A stretch of DNA of 64,000 bases from Spiribacter halobius (GCF_020883455.1 NZ_CP086615.1:2356001-2420000), one strand, 5' to 3'; positions 42,655-54,794 are shown, counted from the stretch's first letter. Numbers and translations are program-made. Notes: generated by a model from the letters alone, not told the origin.

Positions 42655-43614
42655 CTACTCGATGACGCGGTCGGCGCCGTCCAGGAATGCCGCCGGCAGC
42701 TCCAGCCCCATATCGGCGGCGGCCCCGAGATTGACGTGCAGGAGGGTGCGGTCAACGAACTGCACCGGGATCTCGCCCGGCGCCTCACCCTCCAGCACCC
42801 GGGCGATGATGTCCCCGGTCTGCAGGCCGATGTCGTGATAGTCGAAGCCGGCGGCTGCGGCCGCCCCGCGCTCGACCACGGACGTATCGGCGGCGAAGAC
42901 GGGGATGTCCGCGTCCATGCCCACCTGGGCCACGGACTCGAAGGCGCTCATCAGGGTATTGTCGGTGGTGACGTAGATGGCATCCACCTTGCCCACGAGG
43001 GAGCGGGCCGCCGCGAGCACGTCGGCCGACGAGGGCGCGGAGGCGGTGACCACCTCGAGCCCGTACTCCGGGGCCAGCGCCTTGATGCGCTCCACCAGCA
43101 CGGCGGCGTTGGCCTCGCCGGGATTGTACGGTACGCCCAGGCGCTCCAGACCCGGCATGGCCTCGAGCATCATCTCGATGTGCCGGTCCACCGGGGTCAT
43201 GTCCGACACGCCGGTGACATTGCCGCCGGGCGCCTCCAGCGAGGACACGAGGCGTGCGTCCACCGGGTCGGTCACCGCCGAGAAGATCACCGGCACCCGG
43301 CCCCGCGCCGCGGAGACGGCGGCCTGGGCAGAGGGTGTCGCGATGGCCAGTATCACATCGGGAGACTCGCCGACGAAGGTCCGGGCAATCTGCCCGGCGA
43401 TGCCGACGTCGCCCTGGGCGCTCTGGAACTCCCAGTCGATGTCCTCGCCGACGTCGTAGCCGCGGGCCTCCAGGGCCTCGCGGGCGCCCGCCCTTACCGC
43501 GTCCAGGGCAGGGTGCTCGACGATGGCGGTGACCTTCACGGTGTACTGCTGGGCTACGGCCGGCACGGCCACGAGCAAGGCGGCAACCGCCGCGCAAACG
43601 GTCCTGCGGAACAT
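42655..43614 (-). CDS. ABC transporter substrate-binding protein (ABC_sub_bind family, TrpX-like)
   Basis: This 319-residue exported protein has a signal peptide (VCAAVAALLVAVPAVA) and the family blocks VTAIVEHPALDAVRAG, PVIFSAVTDPVDA, GVPYNPGEANA and IPVFAADTSVVERGAAA. It is the pfam04392 type; some members (TrpX) bind tryptophan or tyrosine. The ligand is not readable. GGAGG lies upstream of the ATG at 43614, chosen over longer in-frame starts because it gives the signal peptide at the terminus. First gene of the SBP-permease-ATPase operon. Confidence 0.88.
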   Translation of the reverse strand: MFRRTVCAAVAALLVAVPAVAQQYTVKVTAIVEHPALDAVRAGAREALEARGYDVGEDIDWEFQSAQGDVGIAGQIARTFVGESPDVILAIATPSAQAAVSAARGRVPVIFSAVTDPVDARLVSSLEAPGGNVTGVSDMTPVDRHIEMMLEAMPGLERLGVPYNPGEANAAVLVERIKALAPEYGLEVVTASAPSSADVLAAARSLVGKVDAIYVTTDNTLMSAFESVAQVGMDADIPVFAADTSVVERGAAAAAGFDYHDIGLQTGDIIARVLEGEAPGEIPVQFVDRTLLHVNLGAAADMGLELPAAFLDGADRVIE

Positions 43615-43829
43615 GTCTGGCGTCCTCCGGCTGTGTTCTTCGGCTTCTGGGCGCCCGCACCCCTCGGCCTGCGGGCGCTTGCTGGTATACACGCTGTGCG
43701 CGTTGCGGGAAAGCCTCGCCCGCCAGCTTGGCAGGCCGCACCGACGCTGCCAATTGCCGGGTCCAGGGAACCGTGGCCCGGGGACGCGTTCGACTCGGGG
43801 TATGCCGGCAAGCAATGAGGGAGCAAGTC

Positions 43830-44621
43830 ATGACCACGCAGTCCGATCGCCCGCCTCGGTGGCCCGGTGCCGGCGGCTGGCGGGGCAGGCTGGGCCTGCT
43901 CCGCTCCATGGCCATTTACTGGCGGCCGGGGCGTCAGCGCGGCCTGCGTCGCCTCTACCGCGGGCTGGTGCCGCCGGGGGCGCTCGTCTTCGACGTCGGC
44001 GCCCACCTGGGCGATCGCACCCTGGCCTTTGCGGGGCTGGGTGCACGGGTGGTCGCACTGGAGCCGCAGCCCTCCCTGTATGCCTGGCTCCGGCGCCGTC
44101 TGGGCAGCCATCCGGCGGTGATGCTGCGCCCGGAGGCCGTCGGCGCGGCACCAGGCACCGCCGAGCTCGCCGTAAGCCGCGCCAATCCCACCGTCTCCAC
44201 GCTGGCCCACGACTGGCGCCGTGGCATCGGCGCCGCCAACCCGACCTTCCGCGGGGTGACCTGGGAGGATCGCATCCGGGTGCCGGTGACGACCCTGGAC
44301 GCACTGATCGCCGAACATGGGCGCCCCGCCTTCTGCAAGGTGGACGTGGAGGGCTACGAGGCGGAGGTGCTGGCGGGGCTGAGCGAGCCGCTGCCGGCGC
44401 TGTCATTCGAGTTCGTCCAGGGCTCCGTCGACGTCGCCAGAGCCTGTGTCGAGCAGTTGGGCGCCCTTGGTGACTACCGCTACAACGTTGTCATCGGGGA
44501 AGGACGGCGTTTCCACTACGCCGACTGGCTGGACGCCGGAGCGCTGATGGAGGCACTGCACGGCGAGCTCGCCGACGCCAGCTCGGGGGACGTCTACGCC
44601 CGGCGCGCGGTGGCCCGGTAG
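43830..44621 (+). CDS. FkbM-family methyltransferase
   Basis: This 263-residue protein has the SAM-binding VFDVGAHLGDRTLAF near residue 54 and the FkbM motif CKVDVEGYEAEVLAGL near 170. Such enzymes methylate sugars or other glycan-linked groups, but substrates vary widely. The ATG at 43830 follows ATGAGGGAG. It stands alone, divergent from the ABC operon across 215 bases. Confidence 0.82.
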   Translation: MTTQSDRPPRWPGAGGWRGRLGLLRSMAIYWRPGRQRGLRRLYRGLVPPGALVFDVGAHLGDRTLAFAGLGARVVALEPQPSLYAWLRRRLGSHPAVMLRPEAVGAAPGTAELAVSRANPTVSTLAHDWRRGIGAANPTFRGVTWEDRIRVPVTTLDALIAEHGRPAFCKVDVEGYEAEVLAGLSEPLPALSFEFVQGSVDVARACVEQLGALGDYRYNVVIGEGRRFHYADWLDAGALMEALHGELADASSGDVYARRAVAR

Positions 44622-44689
44622 GCAGCGTGCCGGCCGCTGCCGTGCACGGCCACCGCCGTGATAACGTCGCGGGCTGATCGTCCTGCCCC

Positions 44690-45064
44690 ATGGCTCGGGA
44701 GTCGAGTTTGATCCGACAGCTGCTGCTCACTGCGCTGGTCATCGTGATCGTCGTGCTGATTGTGCGCTGGCGCAGGGCGCCGGCCAGGCAGGCGCCGTCC
44801 GCGCCGCGCCGGGGGCCGTCACCCCAGGCGATCGCGGGCTGGGCCCTGCTCGGGATCATGGTGATCGGTGCCACCGTCACTTTCTATCTGCAGTGGTCCG
44901 AGGCCCATGAGGTGGTCACCATCGAGGTGGTGGACGGCCGCAGCGGCGAGCGCACGACCTATCAGGTCTACCGGAAGGAGGTGGGCGACCGCAGTTTCCG
45001 CACCGTGGACGGCCGCGAGGTGTCACTCGGCCAGTCCGACCGCATGGTGCTCACTGACAGGTAG
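44690..45064 (+). CDS. Small hypothetical membrane protein
   Basis: This 124-residue protein has two hydrophobic segments (about 8-25 and 47-66) separated by a basic Pro/Ala/Arg-rich loop, then a hydrophilic strand-rich C-terminal domain (IEVVDGRSGERTTYQVYRKE). A TTG at 44708 with GGGAG 6 bases before it is an alternative start. I know no function. Confidence 0.6.
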   Translation: MARESSLIRQLLLTALVIVIVVLIVRWRRAPARQAPSAPRRGPSPQAIAGWALLGIMVIGATVTFYLQWSEAHEVVTIEVVDGRSGERTTYQVYRKEVGDRSFRTVDGREVSLGQSDRMVLTDR

Positions 45065-45070
45065 TGCGGG

Positions 45071-45829
45071 CTAGCGCTGGCGTTGCCGCCGCTCGAAGGC
45101 GGCCACCATGCGCTCCATGGCCTCGGCGTCATACGGCCGCAGGCCGCTCACCACCAGGTTCTTGGCCCCCTCGCCGAGGCGCCGCTCGCCCTCGTGGATG
45201 GCAAAGGTCAGCTGCGCATCGCCGCGTCGACCGGCCACGCTCAGGTGGCTGTCGGTCAGCGTCAGGCGGGCCTCCGCGGATGGCGTCTCGTCCAGCCGCA
45301 GGCGCATGCTGTCGTACACCACCAGAGGCCGCTCTGTGTTGAACATCACCCCCTCGGCGGCCAGCAGCGGATGCAGCAGTTCCGGGAAGCTGCGCCCGGA
45401 GAAGGCCACATAACCCCGGATCACCGCCGCAATGGCCGCCGGGGAGGCCGGCAGTGCCCCTTCCCGCACGACGTCCACCACCGGCCGTCCGCCCGCATCG
45501 ATCACCGCAAGGCGATCCTCCGCGGCGGCCGGAAAGCGCAGCGGTGTGTCACCCCGTAGCATGCCGCGAAAGGCGAGGTTGAGCTGCCGGCAGAGCCCAT
45601 AGCGCTGCAGGATCAGCCCGAACAGCAGATCCCCCGGAACACAGAAGCGCGGTGCGTCGGCGTCGTGGATCGGGTTGTGATCGCCGGCGACCTCCTTGGC
45701 GAACCGGCTGCCCTGGAGGGCGCTGATGACCACCTGACCACCCCGCTGGTCGTGGTAAGGGGCAAGCAGTTCCTCGGGGGTCGTCTCCGAACCTGCCGAG
45801 GCGGCGCCCTTGTATTGTCGATCGTTCAT
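45071..45829 (-). CDS. DUF3581 family protein
   Basis: This 252-residue protein contains SRFAKEVAGDHNPIHDAD and RFCVPGDLLFGLILQRYG, blocks typical of DUF3581, a gammaproteobacterial family. The NPIHD/GDLLF pattern recalls MaoC-like hot-dog dehydratases, suggesting an acyl-thioester ligand, but that is inference. GGGGGA precedes the ATG at 45829. Confidence 0.8.
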   Translation of the reverse strand: MNDRQYKGAASAGSETTPEELLAPYHDQRGGQVVISALQGSRFAKEVAGDHNPIHDADAPRFCVPGDLLFGLILQRYGLCRQLNLAFRGMLRGDTPLRFPAAAEDRLAVIDAGGRPVVDVVREGALPASPAAIAAVIRGYVAFSGRSFPELLHPLLAAEGVMFNTERPLVVYDSMRLRLDETPSAEARLTLTDSHLSVAGRRGDAQLTFAIHEGERRLGEGAKNLVVSGLRPYDAEAMERMVAAFERRQRQR

Positions 45830-46180
45830 GCCGTCCCCCACTGACTAATCGTTTCGGACGCATTGTCAGGTCTCAGAGCCCCGGAGCCGCTGCCGCGGCC
45901 ATGCCGGGCGCGACGCGGGGCAGGAGCGCCGTTGCCGGCCGGCATCATAACGCCGCTTCGCCGCTGCCGCTCATCGGGCCGCGCGCGGTCCGGGGTCAAT
46001 CCTGCGCCGTCCCGGTGCTCTGGCCTCGGCTCAACGGGGGGATGCAGGCGCTCGGGATCCCGCATTACGAAATGTCAAACACATTGCGACACCAGGGTGA
46101 AGCCGGCAACATGACGGCCAGAGGGCGGCGCCACGGGGCGTGACAGTCGGTCATCGATTGTGGGGAGAGACGTAGACGCC
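45830..46180. promoter_or_regulatory. Divergent intergenic region DUF3581 / pckA
   Basis: This 351-base gap holds the promoters of both genes. The AT-richest part is 46064-46090, with the inverted repeat AATGT-N5-ACATT at 46071-46085, about 95 bases before the pckA start; it is a weak operator candidate. No gene is supported here. Confidence 0.45.
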
Positions 46181-47809
<1,629 letters not shown>

Positions 47810-47852
47810 GACGGCGCTCAGGGGGCCTCCCTGGCCCCTCCGCCGGGCGGGC

Positions 47853-48386
47853 TCAACCGTCTCGGCGCGCCTGCGCGGTCTGAATCCACTCCTTCACCCG
47901 CGCCTCCGAAATGACGGCCTTGTCCTCCTTAAGCTGCCGGAGTAGCCGGTACGGGTCGGCGGCGGCAAGGTCGGCGAAGCTGCGGATCCCGTGGGCGTTC
48001 AGCCGCTGCTGCATGGCTGCGCCAATGCCCTTGATCTCGGTGAGATCGTCAGCCCGGCCCGGGGAGGCGGTGGTCTCTGGTGCGGGCTCCGGGCGGGGTG
48101 CGGATTCGGGTTTGGATGCCGCCTCGGGTTCGGACGCAGCGGCTGGCTTGGGGGCAGGTTCGGGCTTCGCCGCTGGCTCGGACTCGGCCGGGGCGTCCGG
48201 CGCAGAGTCGGCCTTCGGCTGCCGGGCGGCCTGGGGGCGCGTTGCCTGTGCCGGCCGCTGTTCCTCGCGCGACTCCCGGGCTGGCGTTGCCTGATCGTGC
48301 CTCGCTGGGCGCTCCTCCCGGGTGCTCTGGCCTGGGAGCCACCAGAAGGCCATATCAAGCCAGCGCCGGATCAGATCGTTCCACAT
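47853..48386 (-). CDS. Helix-hairpin-helix protein with low-complexity linker
   Basis: This 177-residue protein has an N-terminal amphipathic helix (WNDLIRRWLDMAFWWLPG), a long Ala/Pro/Glu/Lys linker (about 25-110) with KPEPAPKPAAASEPE-type repeats, and a C-terminal helix-hairpin-helix domain: DLTEIKGIGAAMQQRLNAHG then FADLAAADPYRLL. Such HhH domains bind DNA or act as interaction modules. AGGAGGG precedes the ATG. Function unknown. Confidence 0.7.
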   Translation of the reverse strand: MWNDLIRRWLDMAFWWLPGQSTREERPARHDQATPARESREEQRPAQATRPQAARQPKADSAPDAPAESEPAAKPEPAPKPAAASEPEAASKPESAPRPEPAPETTASPGRADDLTEIKGIGAAMQQRLNAHGIRSFADLAAADPYRLLRQLKEDKAVISEARVKEWIQTAQARRDG

Positions 48387-48456
48387 GATTCCCTCCTGAA
48401 TCGACGTATTTCCCCCATGGTAGCCCCCCGAGCGGCCTTTGACCCAGCGCGCGGTG

Positions 48457-48996
48457 TCAGCGTGGGCTCGCGAACCGGCCGCCGCGCCGCCGCCGCTCGT
48501 GTCGGCGGCGCGCCCACGTCAGCCAGGCCCAAAGGAAAAGCAGGTAGCCAAGCGCCGCGCCCAGCGCGGCTACGGGCAGGCTGCCGAGGGCGACGTAGAG
48601 CGTCTCCAGCGCGGCCTTCTCGACGAGGTCGGATCCGTCGATAAAGGTCGTGAACAGTGGCTGGAAGAGCATCTCGCCGAGCACGCCGAAGGCGAAATAC
48701 ATCGGCGCGATGGTGAAGGGATTGCTGATCCACGAGGCAAGGAAGGCAGCCGGAAAGTTCGCTCGCAGGAGCAGACAGGCGCCGAGCATGAGCAGCGTCT
48801 GCATGCCCACCGTCGGCGTGAGCCCGATGAAGACGCCTACCGCCACCCCTCGGGCGAGCGCATAGCGCTGCAGGCTGAGGCAACCCGTGCGCGTCATCAC
48901 CCTAGCAAGGCGCGGATGGCGATCCAGCCACGCCCGCCCGTGGCGCAGCGGGTGTCGGAACAGGTCGCGGAGCGACTCTCGCATGGAGGAATCCAT
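48457..48996 (-). CDS. DUF2062 membrane protein
   Basis: This 179-residue protein reads ARGVAVGVFIGLTPTVGMQTL then FLASWISNPFTIAPMY, the hallmark of DUF2062. It has three predicted helices and a basic tail. ATGs at 48996 and 48984 are both possible; neither has a clear ribosome site. Function unknown, envelope-associated. Confidence 0.83.
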   Translation of the reverse strand: MDSSMRESLRDLFRHPLRHGRAWLDRHPRLARVMTRTGCLSLQRYALARGVAVGVFIGLTPTVGMQTLLMLGACLLLRANFPAAFLASWISNPFTIAPMYFAFGVLGEMLFQPLFTTFIDGSDLVEKAALETLYVALGSLPVAALGAALGYLLFLWAWLTWARRRHERRRRGGRFASPR

Positions 48997-49110
48997 CACG
49001 GCTGGCGGTGCGTGCCGTCGTGCCGGCGCTATCATACGCCGGCCCGGCGCGCAGCCCCATAGCGCGCGGCGAGTCCGGACGGCGTGCCGCGGCACGATGG
49101 CCCGCAGGTA

Positions 49111-50295
49111 CTACCGGCGCGCGACCCCGAGTGCCTGCAGTGTGCTGGGCCCCGGATGGCCGTCGGCTACCAGGCCCTCTTCCTCCTGAAAGCGGCGCAG
49201 GGCGCTCCGGGTTGCCGGGCCGAGACGCCCGTCGGGCTCGCCGCTGTCGTAGCCGCGCTCGTTGAGGCGAGCCTGCACCGTGCGCAGGGTATCGATGCGC
49301 AGCGGCGGCTCTTCGGGGGGCGGCTGGTGCAGCGACGGGGCGCCGACCAGGCGGTCCGCGAGGTGTCCCACCGCCAGCGCATAGAAGCGCGATGGGTTCC
49401 AGCCCATGATGACGTCAAAGTTCTCGTAGACCAGGAACGCGGGGCCGCGGTGCCCGGCGGGCACGATGATGCGGCCCTCCAGCGCCGCATCGGGCAGCGG
49501 GCCGCCATCAGCCCGGCGTACGCCGTCCGCGGCCCAGGCCGAGACCGGCCGGCGGCGCTCGGCGGCGGCGTAGTCGAAGTCGTCGGGCAGGCGCACCTCG
49601 CGGCCCCAGCGCTCGCCGTACTGCCAGCCCAGGGCGTTCAGGAAGCGGGCGGCCGAGGCCGCGGCGTCGGCAATGCTGTTCCACAGATCGGCGCGACCGT
49701 CACCGTCGCGATCGACGGCGTAGCGCTCGTAGACCGAAGGCATGAACTGGAAGTTGCCGAGGGCACCGGCCCAGGAGCCGCGGAGCTGATCGCTGGTCAC
49801 CGCATCGCGGTCCACCAGGGTGAGCGCGGCGAGCAGCTCGTTGCCGAAGTAGCTGCCGCGCCGGCGGTCGCAGGCGAGGGTGGCGAGGGCGTCCAGCGTG
49901 GACAAGTCGCCGGTGTAGCTGCCGTAGTTGGTCTCAAGCCCCCAGATGGCGACCAGGTAGCGGGCCGGCACGGCGTACTCGCGCTCCACCGCCTGGAGCA
50001 GGTCGCGGTGCCTGTCCAGCATTTCGCGGCCCTCGCGAATTCGGGCCTCGGTCACCCGCCGGTTCAGGTAGTCGCCGAACGAGGCGGTGAATTCCGGCTG
50101 CTGCCGGTCCAGCTCGATCACGCGGTCGAGGCGCTCGACATCGCCGAGCAGCCCGGTGACGACCGGCTCGGAGAGGCCCTGCTCCCGCGCGCGCTCCTGG
50201 AGCTCGCCGATGCAGGCACGGAAGTCGGCCTGCGCGGCCGTGGCGGAGAAGCCGGGCAGCAACAGGGCGAGGGCAACGAGCGGAGCAATGCGCAT
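49111..50295 (-). CDS. Lytic murein transglycosylase (MltB family) with peptidoglycan-binding domain
   Basis: This 394-residue exported protein has a signal peptide (RIAPLVALALLLPGFSATAAQA), an MltB-type domain with catalytic Glu in IWGLETNYGSYTGD near 113 and GALGNFQFMPSVYERYAVD, and a C-terminal PG_binding_1 domain (about 330-394, VQARLNERGYDSGEPDGRLG). There is no lipobox Cys, so it is soluble periplasmic rather than a lipoprotein. It cleaves glycan strands to 1,6-anhydro ends. AGAAGG precedes the ATG at 50295. Confidence 0.92.
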   Translation of the reverse strand: MRIAPLVALALLLPGFSATAAQADFRACIGELQERAREQGLSEPVVTGLLGDVERLDRVIELDRQQPEFTASFGDYLNRRVTEARIREGREMLDRHRDLLQAVEREYAVPARYLVAIWGLETNYGSYTGDLSTLDALATLACDRRRGSYFGNELLAALTLVDRDAVTSDQLRGSWAGALGNFQFMPSVYERYAVDRDGDGRADLWNSIADAAASAARFLNALGWQYGERWGREVRLPDDFDYAAAERRRPVSAWAADGVRRADGGPLPDAALEGRIIVPAGHRGPAFLVYENFDVIMGWNPSRFYALAVGHLADRLVGAPSLHQPPPEEPPLRIDTLRTVQARLNERGYDSGEPDGRLGPATRSALRRFQEEEGLVADGHPGPSTLQALGVARR

Positions 50296-50378
50296 CAACG
50301 GCCTTCTCTGCAGTGCCCGCTCCCTGGCGTGGATTCCAGGGCGCAGCGTAGCCTGCGTGGTGGTCCCCGCACCAGTGG

Positions 50379-50711
50379 TCAGTAGGCCTCGATGAAGGCG
50401 TCGATCATCGGCTGCAGGGCCTGTCGCCACCGCGGCTCGAGCTCGGGCGCGTAGCGCGGATCACACTCGGCGACCGTGGTGATGAGGCTCTCGATCCAGA
50501 ACTGATAGAGCTCGGGATCGACGGGCGCGCGGCCGCGGCGGCTATGCACCTCCGCCATGGTCCGCATGGTGCCGTGAGTGAGCTCGCTGCCGCCGGCGTA
50601 GAGCATGGCGGCGGTAATGCCCCGCCGCAGGGCACGGCGCTGATGGCCCCAGTGGGTGCGCGCGAACATCGGTCGCATGGCGGGATGGCTCACCATCGGC
50701 CTGTGCGCCAT
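50379..50711 (-). CDS. Globin-like protein, N-terminally short
   Basis: This 110-residue frame reads SHPAMRPMFARTHWGHQRRALRRGI, then MAEVHSRRGRAPVDPELYQFWIESLI and ends FIEAY. This matches the second two-thirds of bacterial single-domain globins, including the proximal His in AEVHSRRG. Normal relatives have about 30 more residues covering helices A and B; here the upstream sequence in all three frames shows nothing similar before the AbiTii-like gene. There is no good ribosome site before ATG 50711 (others at 50696, 50678). It may be a degraded globin or use an odd start. Confidence 0.6.
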   Translation of the reverse strand: MAHRPMVSHPAMRPMFARTHWGHQRRALRRGITAAMLYAGGSELTHGTMRTMAEVHSRRGRAPVDPELYQFWIESLITTVAECDPRYAPELEPRWRQALQPMIDAFIEAY

Positions 50712-50803
50712 GCCGCATCCGAAAGCCCGACGCCGGGAGGGTGCGGGTCCGGGTGATCCCGGCCGGGCGAGCGTCTGCCTCCCTCTGGCCAGCGAAAAGG
50801 AAC

Positions 50804-51472
50804 TCAGGCGCGGCCGAACAGGCGGCCGAGCAGTCCGCCCTTCTGTGCCCGCAGCGCGGCGGCCCGCTCCCGGGCCGGGCCCTGGGCGCGTTCGGCGTAG
50901 TCGGCCAGGGACTCGTCCAGGTGCGCGACGCTGTCGCGCTCGTTGCGGCTGAACACCATGTTCTCGCCAACCAGGCCGAGATCCAGGAGATCGGTAGTCC
51001 AGAGCACGATGATCTCGCGCACGCTCTCCGGCACCGCCGCCAGCTCGGTGGTGGTGACGGCGAAGGTGAGTCGGGTGTCCAGCTGGGTGCGCGCCCGCAG
51101 CGCCTTCTCGCGCTCGGGGTCCGGATCCAGGCGCAGTCCGCCGGCCCGGCGGTTGCGCCGCACCTGCTGCTCCAGGGATGGCGAGGGATCGCGCAGGTCG
51201 AGGCTGTGAGCGTCGGCGGCCATCTGTTCGGAGATCGGCGCCTGCACCCAGCCGTTCGCGGGCATCCAGGCCAGGAGGGTGCCCTCGATGTTGCGCCGGT
51301 AGGCGGGTACCTCGGCCCCGTCGGCGAAGCCCTCCAGCTCCTGGCGCAGCCACGCGCCCATCTGCTTGAGCCTGAGCACCGACGCCAGAAAGATGGCGCG
51401 CTGCAGCACGTCCTCGAGCGGCTGCTCCTGATCCCGGGCCTGAGCCTGGACGGATTCGACTGCCGACGCCAT
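50804..51472 (-). CDS. AbiTii-domain-like protein
   Basis: This 222-residue protein has near its N-terminus LEDVLQRAIFLASVLRLKQM, GAWLRQELEGFAD and VPAYRRNIEG. The order LLRxAxxLA, WxxxELxGY, PxYR is the pattern of the AbiTii domain, found in phage-defence-associated (abortive infection) proteins. The second half is helical and ends KGGLLGRLFGRA. GGAGGGAG precedes the ATG at 51472. No partner nuclease or toxin lies beside it. The domain call is by motif only. Confidence 0.55.
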   Translation of the reverse strand: MASAVESVQAQARDQEQPLEDVLQRAIFLASVLRLKQMGAWLRQELEGFADGAEVPAYRRNIEGTLLAWMPANGWVQAPISEQMAADAHSLDLRDPSPSLEQQVRRNRRAGGLRLDPDPEREKALRARTQLDTRLTFAVTTTELAAVPESVREIIVLWTTDLLDLGLVGENMVFSRNERDSVAHLDESLADYAERAQGPARERAAALRAQKGGLLGRLFGRA

Positions 51473-51683
51473 AGTCTGCTCCCTCCCCCCTGGTAACGGG
51501 GCAGCCCGTCGCCCCGCATGTGTCACGTGTTCCGACTGTGCTCCCTGTATCGACGGGCGGACCAAGAACTGGATCACATCCCGCGGAGCGCGGTCACATC
51601 TCCGACCGTCGGCGTGTGGCGCGCCCGCGGCGATGCTAACGTTCGCAACGCACGATTCCGCCCCGGAGCAAGGAGACGGCCCA

Positions 51684-52055
51684 GTGAAACCCGGTCGCAC
51701 CGGCCTTGATCGCATCGTCCACGCCGCCGGCTATTCGCTGCGCGGGTTACGTCTGGCCTGGCGGGGCGAATCCGCCTTCCGCCAGGAGGTGGCGCTGGCG
51801 CTGCTGCTGCTGCCGGCGGCCTTCTGGCTGGGGCGCGATCCCGTCGAGGTCAGCCTGCTGGTGGTGGTGGTGATGGTGGTGCTGATCACCGAGCTTCTGA
51901 ACACGGGGGTAGAGGCCGTGGTGGACCGGGTTGGTCACGAGCACCATGAGCTTGCAGGCATGGCCAAGGATGTCGGCTCGGCGGCGGTGATGCTCAGCCT
52001 GTTGCTGACCGGCTTCGTCTGGGGCGCGATCCTCTGGGGCCGCTTCGTCGGCTAG
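51684..52055 (+). CDS. dgkA: Diacylglycerol kinase
   Basis: This 123-residue integral membrane enzyme has three helices and the prokaryotic DAGK signature ELLNTGVEAVVDRVG with the catalytic Glu, plus ESAFRQEVAL and KDVGSAAVML. It phosphorylates diacylglycerol to phosphatidic acid in the inner membrane. The start is GTG at 51684 behind AAGGAG. Its TAG stop begins palindrome copy D. Confidence 0.94.
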   Translation: MKPGRTGLDRIVHAAGYSLRGLRLAWRGESAFRQEVALALLLLPAAFWLGRDPVEVSLLVVVVMVVLITELLNTGVEAVVDRVGHEHHELAGMAKDVGSAAVMLSLLLTGFVWGAILWGRFVG

Positions 52056-52233
52056 CCCGCCTATCTCACCGATCTGCGCAGCGAGGGCGTGGAGATGGCG
52101 GGCAGGACAAGGCGCGGGAGAGTTCGGGCGCGCAGGCGTACTCGACAGTACGTCGAGCACCCGGACCGAGCGCAACGCCGGCCTGCCCGCCAGATCCGCG
52201 CCCGCAGCCGCAAATCGGTGAGATAGGCGGGCT
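52054..52233. repeat. Palindrome copy D, 180 bases, with a nested element
   Basis: The outer arms AGCCCGCCTATCTCACCGAT (52054-52073) and exact complement (52214-52233) equal those of copy C, but the loop is 140 bases rather than 18. The extra DNA is a second palindromic element at 52097-52191. The flanking loop halves (GAGGGCGTGG and ATCCGCGCCCGCAGCCGCAA) correspond to the loop of copies B and C. It lies between dgkA and fxsA, which run in the same direction. Confidence 0.85.
52097..52191. mobile_element. Nested 95-base MITE/REPIN-like element
   Basis: The element is bounded by GGCGGGCAGG and CCTGCCCGCC and has the central dyad GTACT-CGAC-AGTAC (52138-52151). It codes for nothing. It sits in the loop of palindrome copy D, as an insertion would. 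Its mobility is inferred from structure only. Confidence 0.55.
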
Positions 52234-52316
52234 AGGCTTGCCCGCACCCGGCCGGGGGCGGACACTGCGCGCCGGAGTCCATGGCGGCCGAGCCGCCGAG
52301 CCTGCAGGAGGTGTGC

Positions 52317-52772
52317 GTGCCGGTATTCCTGGTGCTGTTCCTGGTCGTGCCCCTGGTGGAGATCTATCTCCTGATCGAGGTGGGGCAGATCATCGGGGCC
52401 CTGCCCACAATCGGTCTCTGCGTGCTGACGGCGGCCGTCGGCGGCGCGCTGTTGCGCCAGCAGGGCCTGGATACTCTGGCCCGCGCGCGCCGCAACCTGG
52501 ACGAGGGCCATGTTCCGGCGCTGGAGCTGTTCGAGGCCGTCGCCCTGGCGGTGGGCGGGGCACTGCTGCTGACGCCGGGCTTCGCGACGGACGTGATCGG
52601 CTTCGCCTGTCTGCTGCCGCCGACCCGCCGCCTGCTGGTGCAGTTCGCCCTGCGCCGGGTCAACGTGGTCTACGGGCCCGCCGGGCGTCCGGGCGGGGGG
52701 CAGGGCGATCGGGGCCGTCGTGACCCCCGTACCATAGAGGGCGAGTACCGACGCCGCGACAGCGACCGCTAG
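52317..52772 (+). CDS. fxsA: FxsA-family membrane protein
   Basis: This 151-residue protein reads FLVVPLVEIYLLIEVGQIIG, then GGALLRQQGLDTLARAR and GGALLLTPGFATDVIG, all typical of FxsA, with three membrane helices and a basic cytoplasmic tail. Overproduced FxsA relieves F-plasmid exclusion of phage T7 in E. coli; its normal role is unknown. I chose the GTG at 52317 behind GCAGGAGG. Confidence 0.88.
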   Translation: MPVFLVLFLVVPLVEIYLLIEVGQIIGALPTIGLCVLTAAVGGALLRQQGLDTLARARRNLDEGHVPALELFEAVALAVGGALLLTPGFATDVIGFACLLPPTRRLLVQFALRRVNVVYGPAGRPGGGQGDRGRRDPRTIEGEYRRRDSDR

Positions 52773-52804
52773 ATGAGAGTTGCGCGCTGCCCCGTCCGGG
52801 CCGC

Positions 52805-54781
<1,977 letters not shown>

Positions 54782-54794
54782 CGGTCTCCTGTCC

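Noticed and set aside
52097-52191. The nested element as a small insertion sequence.
   Set aside because: It is too short to encode a transposase and has no visible target-site duplication; at most it is a non-autonomous element.
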